Shown here piece after piece: positions 7,693 through 16,100 of a stretch of 64,000 nucleotides of DNA. The stretch spans positions 124,001-188,000 of the forward strand of contig BMQD01000009.1 of assembly GCA_014647935.1 (NCBI GenBank), read 5' to 3'. This DNA is from Planomonospora parontospora (GTDB lineage: Bacteria > Actinomycetota > Actinomycetes > Streptosporangiales > Streptosporangiaceae). The notes under the pieces are model-generated. The model had not been told where the DNA came from, made no database searches, and saw only the letters and a program-made list of their open reading frames with translations. Made by a program: the position numbers and the translations under genes. Numbering within the stretch: position 1 is the stretch's first letter; each line of letters opens with the position of its first letter.

Positions 7693-10038
7693 ATGTCGCG
7701 TGCCCCGCTGATACGCGCGATAGCGGCGTTCGCCGTGATCGCCGCGTCTCTCTACGTAGCCCTGACCATGCGCCCGACCCTCGGTCTCGACCTGCGCGGC
7801 GGGACCCAGATCGTCCTGGAGACCAGGGACTCCCCGACGGTCAAGGCCGACGCCGAGACCACCGACCGCACCCTGGAGGTGCTCCGCCGGCGCGTCGACG
7901 CGCTGGGCGTGTCGGAGCCGACCCTGGCCCGCTCCGGTGAGCAGCGGATCATCGTCGAGCTGCCCGGTGTGCTGGACCCGAGCAAGGCGGCCGAGGTCAT
8001 CGGCAAGACCGCCCAGCTGACCATCCACCCCGTCATCGCGGTGGCCGACGCGAACACCAAGCCCGGCAAGGGCGAGCAGGTCATCGCCGACGAGGACGGC
8101 TCCCGCATCCTCGTCGGCCCGGCCCGGCTCAGCGGTGACGACGTCGGCGCCGCCGAGGCGGGCATCGACCCGCAGTCGGGCGGCGGCTGGTTCGTCACCA
8201 TCGACTTCCGCGGCAAGGGCACCCGGGAGTGGCCGAAACTGACCGGCGAGGCGGCCTGCAACCCCTCCGGCGACCCCAAGCGGCGGGTCGCCATCGTGCT
8301 CGACGGCAAGGTGCTCGTCTCGCCCCAGGTGAACGAGGACGTGGCCTGCAACGTGGGCCTGCCGGGCAACTCCACCCAGATCACCGGCTCCTTCACCGCC
8401 GAGGAGGCCAAGGAGCTGGCCGTGCTGATCGAGGGCGGTTCGCTTCCGGTCCCGGTCGTGACCGTCGAGCAGCGGACCGTCGGCCCGACCCTCGGCGCCG
8501 CCGCGATCGCCGCCAGCGCCCAGGCCGCCGTCATCGGCGTCGCGCTCACCGCGCTGTTCATCGTCATCACCTACCGGCTGGTGGGGCTCGTCGCCGCCTT
8601 CGCGCTGGCCACCTACGGGCTGATCTCCTACGCGGCGCTGGTGGCGCTCGGCGCGACCCTCACGCTGCCCGGCCTGGCGGGCTTCGTGCTCGCGATCGGC
8701 ATGGCGGTGGACGCCAACGTGCTGGTCTTCGAGCGGGCCAGGGAGGAGTACGCCGCCCGGTCGCGGCCCGGGACCGGGTCCGCGGCCGCGAAGCAGGCCG
8801 GGGAGCGGCGGGAGGCCGCGGCGGCCGGGGGCGGGACGAGGCTCCGGCAGGCTCTGGAGAAGGGCTTCCGCAACGCCTGGAGCGCGGTGGCCGACTCCAA
8901 CATCACCACGCTGCTCGCCGCCGGGCTGCTGTTCTTCCTGGCCTCCGGGCCGGTGCGCGGCTTCGGCGTGACGCTCTCCATCGGCGTGCTCGCCTCCATG
9001 GTCACCGCGATGGTCATCACCCGGGTCATCGCCCAGTGGGCGGTCAACCGCCGGGCCGTCGCCTCCCGGCCGGCGATCACCGGCATCGCCGGGATCGGGC
9101 GACTCCGCACCTGGCTGAACGAGCACGGCCCCGACCTGATGCGCCACCACGTGGCCTACCTCGTGGTGGCCGCCGTGGTGGCGGTCGCGGCGCTGACCGG
9201 GCTCGCGGTGCGCGGGCTGAACTACGGCGTGGAGTTCACCGGCGGCCGGATCGTCGAGTACTCCACCACTCAGGCGATCACCGCCGACACCGCCCGCGAG
9301 CTGGTCGCCGACGCCGGGTTCCCCAGCGCCGTGGTGCAGACCTCGGGCAAGGACATCTCCGTGCGGACCGGTCAGATCGGCAACGCCGAGGTGAACCGGA
9401 TCGAGGCGTCGCTGGAGCGCGGGGCCGGGCAGGTGAACAAGGTCCGCGACGAGCTCATCGGCCCGAGCATGGGCGCGGAGCTGCGCCGCAACGCCCTGAT
9501 CGCGCTGGCCGTGGCGCTCGCCGCGCAGCTGGCCTACCTGGCCTTCCGGTTCCGCTGGACCTTCGGCCTGGCGGCCGTGCTGACCCTGGCCGTCGACGCG
9601 TCGGTCGTGGTCGGCGCGTTCGCGTGGCTGAACAAGCCGATCGACGGGGTGTTCCTGGCGGCCATGCTGACGGTGATCGGCTACTCGGTCAACGACAAGG
9701 TCGTGGTCTTCGACCGGGTCCGCGAGCTGTGGGGGGAGCGGCGCAAGGAACCGTTCGCCGCGGTGGCCAACACCGCGATCCTGCAGACCGTGCCGCGTAC
9801 GGTGAACACCGGTCTGGGCGCGATCTTCATCCTGGCCGCGCTGGCCGTGCTCGGCGGTTCGTCGCTCACCGACTTCGCGGTGGCGCTGCTGATCGGCGTC
9901 ATCGTCGGCACCCTGTCGTCGGCGTTCGTCGCGGCGCCGCTGGCGATCCGGTTCGAGAAGCGCAACCCGGCCCCGCCGCCGCAGCCGAAGCTGAAGCGGA
10001 CCGCCCGTCCCCGGGAGGGTTCCGGGGCGGTCGTCTAG
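7693..10038 (+). CDS. secDF: SecD-SecF fusion, protein translocase accessory subunit
   Basis: 781 residues. The first half is SecD: one N-terminal membrane helix, LGLDLRGGTQIVLE motif (about 34-47), the P1 periplasmic region, then helices with GFVLAIGMAVDANVLVFERAREE. The second half is SecF: ALTGLAVRGLNYGVEFTGGRIVEYS, then DASVVVGAFAWLNKPIDGVFLAAMLTVIGYSVNDKVVVFDRVRE. Twelve membrane helices are expected. SecDF uses the proton motive force to help late steps of Sec export. The fused form lacks the usual yajC neighbour, so it is probably a second copy besides separate secD/secF elsewhere. ATG 7693 has a GGAGG 4-8 bases upstream. The C-terminal tail is Pro/Arg-rich. Confidence 0.9.
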   Translation: MSRAPLIRAIAAFAVIAASLYVALTMRPTLGLDLRGGTQIVLETRDSPTVKADAETTDRTLEVLRRRVDALGVSEPTLARSGEQRIIVELPGVLDPSKAAEVIGKTAQLTIHPVIAVADANTKPGKGEQVIADEDGSRILVGPARLSGDDVGAAEAGIDPQSGGGWFVTIDFRGKGTREWPKLTGEAACNPSGDPKRRVAIVLDGKVLVSPQVNEDVACNVGLPGNSTQITGSFTAEEAKELAVLIEGGSLPVPVVTVEQRTVGPTLGAAAIAASAQAAVIGVALTALFIVITYRLVGLVAAFALATYGLISYAALVALGATLTLPGLAGFVLAIGMAVDANVLVFERAREEYAARSRPGTGSAAAKQAGERREAAAAGGGTRLRQALEKGFRNAWSAVADSNITTLLAAGLLFFLASGPVRGFGVTLSIGVLASMVTAMVITRVIAQWAVNRRAVASRPAITGIAGIGRLRTWLNEHGPDLMRHHVAYLVVAAVVAVAALTGLAVRGLNYGVEFTGGRIVEYSTTQAITADTARELVADAGFPSAVVQTSGKDISVRTGQIGNAEVNRIEASLERGAGQVNKVRDELIGPSMGAELRRNALIALAVALAAQLAYLAFRFRWTFGLAAVLTLAVDASVVVGAFAWLNKPIDGVFLAAMLTVIGYSVNDKVVVFDRVRELWGERRKEPFAAVANTAILQTVPRTVNTGLGAIFILAALAVLGGSSLTDFAVALLIGVIVGTLSSAFVAAPLAIRFEKRNPAPPPQPKLKRTARPREGSGAVV

Positions 10039-10150
10039 GGTTCCGGGGCGGCCATCCGAGACCGGCGGCGGGGCCGTACCGCCCGCCGCACCGGGATCCG
10101 CGCGGACGCTCCGGGGCTCGGCCCCCGGGGCGCCCGCGCGGGGTCTGTCC

Positions 10151-10195
10151 GGCCCGGGATCCCGGGAGACCCGCCGGGATCCCGGGTCCGGGCCG
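10151..10195 (+). terminator. GC-palindrome cluster after secDF
   Basis: Two copies of a CCGGGATCCCGG-type palindrome (10153-10166 and about 10174-10187) lie inside a larger inverted repeat whose ends read GGCCCGG and CCGGGCC. It sits about 110 bp after the secDF stop and 50 bp before the EF-hand gene. Confidence 0.5.
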
Positions 10196-10244
10196 CTAAT
10201 GTGCATCCGTCTGATTCCTCCGCATCCGGAAGGCGGATCCACCC

Positions 10245-10445
10245 ATGGCCAACGACTACGCGCTGACGTTCAGCATGGTCGACGTCGACGGCGACGGCCT
10301 GATCTCGGCCGTCGAGCTGGCGCGTCTCATGGAGGTGCTCGGCCAGCCCCTCACCCCCGAGGCCGCCGCCGCGGCGATCTCCAGGATGGACGAGGACGGC
10401 GACGGGCTCATCTCCCTGGACGAGTTCGCCGCCTATCTCGGATAG
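10245..10445 (+). CDS. Small two-EF-hand calcium-binding protein
   Basis: 66 residues holding two canonical EF-hand loops: DVDGDGLISAVE (about 13-24) and DEDGDGLISLDE (about 50-61), each with Asp at positions 1, 3 and 5 and Glu at 12, and flanking helices. Length and layout match the calmodulin-like or calerythrin-like mini proteins of actinomycetes, which bind Ca2+ in the cytoplasm. GGAAGG is 9-14 bases before ATG. The gene stands alone between the secDF terminator and the pucR-type gene, so its partner is unknown. Confidence 0.88.
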   Translation: MANDYALTFSMVDVDGDGLISAVELARLMEVLGQPLTPEAAAAAISRMDEDGDGLISLDEFAAYLG

Positions 10446-10561
10446 GTCTCAATCCCTCCCGCCGGATGCGCCAGGTGTTGCGCCTGCGACACTAACAAGC
10501 GTTTGCTTACTGCCAGGTGTTATCACGTCAGAACATGAGGCGCACTCCGACGGGAGGGTCT

Positions 10562-11815
10562 GTGGCGACGAAGGAACACACGAGGATCGCGGTCCGGGGA
10601 CCGGGCGGCCGCGGCGGACCGGACGACCCGGTATCCGACCAGAGGCTCTGGGGCTCCACCCCGTCCGCGGTGGCCAGACTGCTCCGGCCTGGCCTGTCCC
10701 GGATCGCCGAGCAGGTGATCGGCGAGATCGTCCTCCGCATCCCCGAATACTCCCGGCCGGCCGACGAGACGTACGTCAAGATCGTACGGCTGGCCGTGGA
10801 CGAGGCGCTGCGCCAGTTCGTGGACCGGATCGAGAACCCCAGCAGACCGCTGGAGGCCGACGTGTTCCGCACGATCGGGCGCGGCGAGGCCAACGAGGGC
10901 CGCAACCTCGACCCGCTGCAGACCGCGATGCGCCTGGGCGCCCGGGTGGCCTGGCGGCGCCTGACCGAGCAGGCCGAGGACCTCGGGCTCACCCCCCAGC
11001 AGCTGTACGACCTCGGCGAGGCCATCTTCGTCTACCTCGACCAGCTCGCCGACGCCGCCGCCGAGGGCTTCGACGAGGCCCGGGCGCGCGCCGCGGGCGA
11101 GATGGAGCGCCGCCGCCACCGCCTGCTGAACCTGCTGCTCAGCCGGCCCCCGGCCTCCCCCGACGCCATCGCGGACCTGGCCAGGACCGCCGGCTGGCGG
11201 CTGCCCAGGACGGTCGCCGGGGTCGCGCTGGACGAGCGGTGCGGCGGTTACCGCCCGCCCTCGCTCCCGCCGGACGTGCTGGCCGGGCTCGACCGGCCCG
11301 ATCCCTGCCTGATCGTGCCCGACCCCGGCGGACCCGGCCGGGCGCAGACCCTGGAGACCGGGCTGCGCGGCTGGAAGGCGGCGATCGGTCCCGCCGTACC
11401 GCTGTCCGCCGCCGCCACCTCGCTCCGCTGGGCCCGCGAGACACTGGAGCTGGGCAGGCGCGGCGTGCTCTCCGGCAGGCGCGGCCTGGTCCGCTGCTCC
11501 GACCACATGGCCACCCTGGTCGTGTTCAGGGACGAGGAACTGGTCAACGCCCTCGCCGAGGTACGGCTCGCCCCCCTGGCCCACCTGCGCCCCAGCCAGC
11601 AGGACCGGCTGGCCGAGACGCTGCTGGCGTGGCTGCGGCACGGCCGGGGCGCCGGCGAGGTCGCCGCGCGGCTCCACGTGCACCCGCAGACCGTGCGCTA
11701 CCGGCTGCGGCAGCTGGAGGAGCTCTACGGCGACCAGCTCTCCGACCCCGACATCCGCTTCGAGCTGGAGATCGTGCTGCGCGCCCGGCAGGCGGTCGGC
11801 TCCCGCCCGGCCTGA
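10562..11815 (+). CDS. PucR-family transcriptional regulator
   Basis: About 417 residues from GTG 10562 (GGGAGGG 3 bases upstream; an in-frame ATG at 10535 has no ribosome site). The N-terminal half is a helical domain (PGLSRIAEQVIGEIVLRIPEYSR...), as in actinobacterial PucR-type regulators with an N-terminal RsbT co-antagonist-like region; the C-terminus is the PucR HTH (GAGEVAARLHVHPQTVRYRLRQLEELYGDQLSDPDIRFELEIVLRA). Such proteins often regulate neighbouring lipid, polyketide or purine genes. It converges with the PKS-ccr operon, so regulation of that operon is possible but not shown. The upstream region 10446-10561 carries GCCAGGTGTT twice. Confidence 0.82.
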   Translation: MATKEHTRIAVRGPGGRGGPDDPVSDQRLWGSTPSAVARLLRPGLSRIAEQVIGEIVLRIPEYSRPADETYVKIVRLAVDEALRQFVDRIENPSRPLEADVFRTIGRGEANEGRNLDPLQTAMRLGARVAWRRLTEQAEDLGLTPQQLYDLGEAIFVYLDQLADAAAEGFDEARARAAGEMERRRHRLLNLLLSRPPASPDAIADLARTAGWRLPRTVAGVALDERCGGYRPPSLPPDVLAGLDRPDPCLIVPDPGGPGRAQTLETGLRGWKAAIGPAVPLSAAATSLRWARETLELGRRGVLSGRRGLVRCSDHMATLVVFRDEELVNALAEVRLAPLAHLRPSQQDRLAETLLAWLRHGRGAGEVAARLHVHPQTVRYRLRQLEELYGDQLSDPDIRFELEIVLRARQAVGSRPA

Positions 11816-11882
11816 CCCGCGCGTCCGGCCCGTCCGGCGGGCCCGCCGATCCGGTCGGCGCCTCCGGCCCCGCACCGGCCCG

Positions 11883-13193
11883 TCAGCTCCGGAACGTCCT
11901 GATCCGGTCCTCGCCGATGCGCTCGCGCAGCGCGTGGTCCTCGATCCCGAGGTCCTCGGCGGGGGCCAGTCCCAGCACGCCGACCTTGCCGACGTGCCGG
12001 TTGAGCTGCACGGCGCGGGCCGCCTCGCCGGTCCGCGCCAGCGGGTAGACCGCCGACAGGGTCGGCTGCAGCATGCCCAGCGAGAGCAGCCGGTTGACCT
12101 CGTGGCACTCCTGGTAGTTCGCGCCGTGCGAGCCGACGATGCTCTTCAGCTTCATCCACAGGTGCCGGTTGTCGTAGGAGTGCGCGTACCCGCTGGAGGA
12201 GCCGCAGGTGACGACGGAGCCGCCGCGCCGGGCCACGTAGACGGACGCACCGAAGGTGTCCCGGCCGGTGTGCTCGAAGACGATGTGCGGGTCCTCGCCC
12301 ACCTGGCGGCGGATCTCCGCGCCGAAGGCCCGCCAGGCCTTCTCGTCGTCGAGGTGCTCGAACTGCGAGCGGTCCACGATGTGCTCGCAGCCCAGCCTGC
12401 GCAGCAGGTCCGCCTTCTCCTCCGAGCCGACCACGCCGACCGGGATGCCGCCGCCGTTGCGCACCAGCTGCACGCCGTACGCGCCGAGCCCGCCGGCGGC
12501 GCCCCAGACGAGCACCACGTCGCCCTGCTTCATGCGGGCGCCGCGCGGGCTGACCAGCATCCGGTAGGCGGTGGAGGCGCACAGCATGTTGCAGGCGGCC
12601 TCCTCCCAGCTCAGGTGCCGGGGCTTGGGCAGCAGCTGGGTGGCCTTGACCACGGCGAACTCGGCCAGCCCGCCGTAGTTGGTCTCGAACCCCCAGGCCC
12701 GCAGGTCCTCGCCGAGCATCGAGTCGGCGTGCGTGATCGGGTCCTGCGCGTCGACGTAGGCGGGCGAGACGACGACCCGGTCGCCGATCCGCCAGTGCCG
12801 TACGGCCGCGCCCATCCGGACGACCACCCCGGAGGCGTCCGAGCCGAGCACGTGGAAGTCCCGGTCGTGCCGGGGGTCGGTGCGGCCGAACCGCTCCAGG
12901 AAGGCGAAGGTGGGGATCGGCTCGAACATGGCCGTCCACACGGTGTTGAAGTTGATCGCGCTCGCCATGACGGCGACCAGCACCTCGTCGGGGGCGAGCT
13001 CGGGCATCGGCACCTCGCCGACGTGGACCGACTTCGTGATGTCCTTGTCCACGCCGTCGGTGCCGTGCGGGACCCGGCCGAACACGCCGACCTGGTCCTT
13101 GCGGGTGTGGGCCGCCCGGAAGGAGGAGGGGACCTCCAGGCGGGCGAGCTCTTCGGGGTCGGCGCCGTCGACGACGGCCTGGGCGAGGGTCAT
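11883..13193 (-). CDS. ccr: Crotonyl-CoA carboxylase/reductase
   Basis: 436 residues of the zinc-independent medium-chain reductase family. Features: VPMPELAPDEVLVAVMASAINFNTVWTAMFEP, the ccr signature; VWGAAGGLGAYGVQLVRNGGGIPVGVVGSEEKADLL, the NADPH Rossmann motif; and HIVFEHTGRDTFGASVYVARRGGSVVTCGSSSGYAHSYDNRHLWMKLKSIVGSHGANYQE. Ccr reductively carboxylates crotonyl-CoA, and in relatives longer 2-enoyl-CoAs, with NADPH and CO2 to ethylmalonyl-CoA or longer alkylmalonyl-CoAs. Its ATG overlaps the PKS stop by 4 bases (13190-13193), so it is translationally coupled to the synthase. That placement says it supplies the PKS extender rather than, or besides, the ethylmalonyl-CoA pathway. Confidence 0.92.
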   Translation of the reverse strand: MTLAQAVVDGADPEELARLEVPSSFRAAHTRKDQVGVFGRVPHGTDGVDKDITKSVHVGEVPMPELAPDEVLVAVMASAINFNTVWTAMFEPIPTFAFLERFGRTDPRHDRDFHVLGSDASGVVVRMGAAVRHWRIGDRVVVSPAYVDAQDPITHADSMLGEDLRAWGFETNYGGLAEFAVVKATQLLPKPRHLSWEEAACNMLCASTAYRMLVSPRGARMKQGDVVLVWGAAGGLGAYGVQLVRNGGGIPVGVVGSEEKADLLRRLGCEHIVDRSQFEHLDDEKAWRAFGAEIRRQVGEDPHIVFEHTGRDTFGASVYVARRGGSVVTCGSSSGYAHSYDNRHLWMKLKSIVGSHGANYQECHEVNRLLSLGMLQPTLSAVYPLARTGEAARAVQLNRHVGKVGVLGLAPAEDLGIEDHALRERIGEDRIRTFRS

Positions 13194-16100
13194 GGCTGGC
13201 CTCCAGCGTGTTCGGCGAGGTGAGCGGCGATGACTTCGACGTGGGGCGGGTCGAGCAGGTCGAGGTGGTGCGAGCCCGGGACGGTGACGACCTCCAGGGC
13301 CGGGCTGTACGGGCCGAAGCCCCGGGCGGGGTCGCCGTCGTGGACGTACCGGACGTCGTGGACCGCCCAGGGGGTTGGCTCGGTGGAGCGGTAGAGGATC
13401 ACGCGGCCGGTGTAGACCCCCGGCCGGTAGGCCTCCAGCGCCCGGGTGTCGGCGTGCGAGGTGACCTGGTGGCGCAGGATCGCCTCGCCCAGCAGTCCGG
13501 CCACCCCCGAGGCCGCGACGCGCGCCTCGGTGAGCGCGAGCTGCCCGTCCTCGTCCAGGACCGCCAGCTCCTCGTAGCCGAGCTCGACGGGCACGCCGTA
13601 CGTCTGGTGCAGGTAGACGGCGAAGTCGGCGTACCGGCGGGCGGTGATCCGGGTGCGCTCCCCCGGGCCGGTCTCGTCCGGCAGGCCGGAGTCGATCATC
13701 GCCACCAGCTCCACGTCCCGCTCGCCGAGCCGCCGCGCGGTCTCGAAGGCCAGGACCCCGCCGAACGACCAGCCGCCCAGCCGGTACGGCCCCTCCGGCC
13801 GCACTTTCCTGATCTCCTCCGCGTAGCGCTCCGCGCGCTCCGCCACCCCCCGCCCGTCCAGCCGCTCCAGCCCGAACACCGCCGTGCCGGGGCCCAGCAG
13901 CTCCACCAGTCGCGCGTAGACCTCCGTGGTCCCGCCCGCCGCGTGCGCCAGGAACAGCGGCGTCCCCGTCCCGGTCTCCCCCGCCAGGTGGGCGCGGGCC
14001 GCCAGGTTGAGCGGCCGGACGACGCCTCGCGCGGTCTCCTCCGCGTCCCCGGCGTCCCCGGCGTCCCCGGCGTCCCCGGCGTCCCCGGCGTCCCCGGCGT
14101 CCCCGGCGTCCCCGGCGTCCCCGGCGTCCCCGGTGTGCCGGGCGGGATCGGCCCGCCGCAGCCCGGCCGGCGGCTCCGGGGCGCGCACGCCGAGCTCCGC
14201 GGCCACGGCCGCGGCGAGGTCGCCGAGCGTCGCCCCGTTCAGCAGCAGGGCCGCCGGGAGCGTCACCCCGAAGTCCAGCTCCACCGCGCCGCGCACCCGG
14301 GTCGCCGCCAGCGAGTCGAGCCCCGCCTCGGTCAGCACCGTGCCCTCCCGGAGCCGGTCCCGCTCGAAGCCCAGCACGGCGGCCGTCCGCTCGGTGAGCC
14401 TGGCCGTGATCGCCGCCACGGCCGCGTCCGGGTCCAGGTCCTCCAGCGCCTCCGCGCCCGGCCGTCCGGAACCGGTCCCGGCGCCCTCCCCGAAACCGCC
14501 CGCCGTACCCGCCAGTTCCGCGAAGTACGGCATGCGCGCGATCCCGGGGAAGGCCGCCACGGCCGCCGCCGCGTCCAGGCGGACCACCCCGGCCGCGGAC
14601 ACGCCCCTGGCCAGCAGGGCCTCCAGCGCCTCGACGCCCTCGTCGGGGGTGATCGGCGCGACCGCGGGCAGCGCCGCCCGCCCCGCCCCGCCGACCTCGG
14701 CCCAGGTGCCCCAGGCGACCGTCGTCCCGGGCAGCCCCTCCGCCCGGCGCAGCTCGCAGAGGGCGTCCAGCCAGGCGTTCGCCGCGGCGTAGGCCGCCTG
14801 CCCCGGCGAGCCGAGCAGTGCGGCGGCCGACGAGAACGCCACCCACCAGTCCAGACCGGACCCCCGGGTCGCCTCGTGCAGCGCCAGGCCGCCGTGGACC
14901 TTCGCCGACCAGACCCGGTGCAGGTCCGCGGCCCCGACGTCGGCGACCAGCCGGTCGTCCAGCACGCCAGCGGCGTGCACCACCCCGCGCAGCCGCAGGC
15001 CCCCCGCGACGGCCGCGTCCACCATCCGCCCGGCCGTCCCCGGCGCGGCCAGGTCCCCGATCACCAACCGGACGTCCGTCCCGAGGTCCCGCAACTCCTC
15101 GATGGCGGCGATCCCCGAGGACCCGGGCCCCGAACGGCCGCCGAGCACGATCCGCCCGGCCCCCCGCTCGGCCAGCCAGCGGGCCACCACCAGCCCCAGC
15201 CCGCCGTACCCGCCGGTGATCAGGTAGCTCTCGCCCCGCCGCACCACCGGCCTCGCCGTACCGGGCGGTGGTGCGGCGGGGAGGGGCAGAGCCGCCAGGC
15301 GCGCGGCCCGGCGGACGCCGCCGCGCCAGGCGACCTCGTCGTCGGAGCCGCCGGAGACGCCCCGCATGCCTGAAACATTCCGTATGCCGGACATGTCATG
15401 CATGCCGGACATGGCGTGTGCCTCGGGTACGCCGGACGTGCTCGATGCACCGGAGGTACCGCGGGTCAGCTCCGTCAGGAGCGCGGCCGGGTCGTCGGCG
15501 TCGACCAGGCAGGCGCGCAGGCCGGGATGCTCGAAGGCCAGCACCCGGACCAGGCCGCGCAGGGCCGCCGCCCCGGGATCCGCGCGCTCCCCCGGCAGTA
15601 CGGCCTGCGCCCGCTCGGTGGCCAGCCGCAGCCGCGCGCCGGTCCCGGCGAGGTCGCGGACGAGGCGGGTGACCGCGAGCACCACGCCCTCGGCCCCGGC
15701 CGGGTCCAGCCCGGCGGGGACCAGCACCACCACCTCGTCGGCGCCCGGAGCCGGGCCCGCCTCCTCGGCGGCCCGCACCGGTTCCGTCCCCTCCACGACC
15801 CGCACCGGTTCCAGTCCCTCCACGACCGGCACGGGGCCGACGGCCCCGGCCGGGTGAGGAGCGGGACGCTGGAGCGGGACGAGGTTCGGGGCCCGGAAAG
15901 GGCGAGGGGGCGCGGGCCGCATCCGGGGCGGGCACAGAGACAGAGACAGGGGCAGGGGCAGGGGCAGGGGCGCGTGGTGGACGGTGTGGCCCGCGCCCGT
16001 GAGACCCGCCGCGAGCCGTCCGGTCCGCGGGTCCCCCTCCGCCGCCACGAGGAGCCAGGACCGGGCGGGGCCCGCACAGGACCGGGCGGGGCCCGCATCC

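Noticed and set aside
10490-10512. TetR operator in AACAAGCGTTTGCTTAC before the PucR-type gene
   Set aside because: Only 4 bp of each arm pair (AAGC/GCTT); symmetry breaks beyond that and no TetR gene is near.
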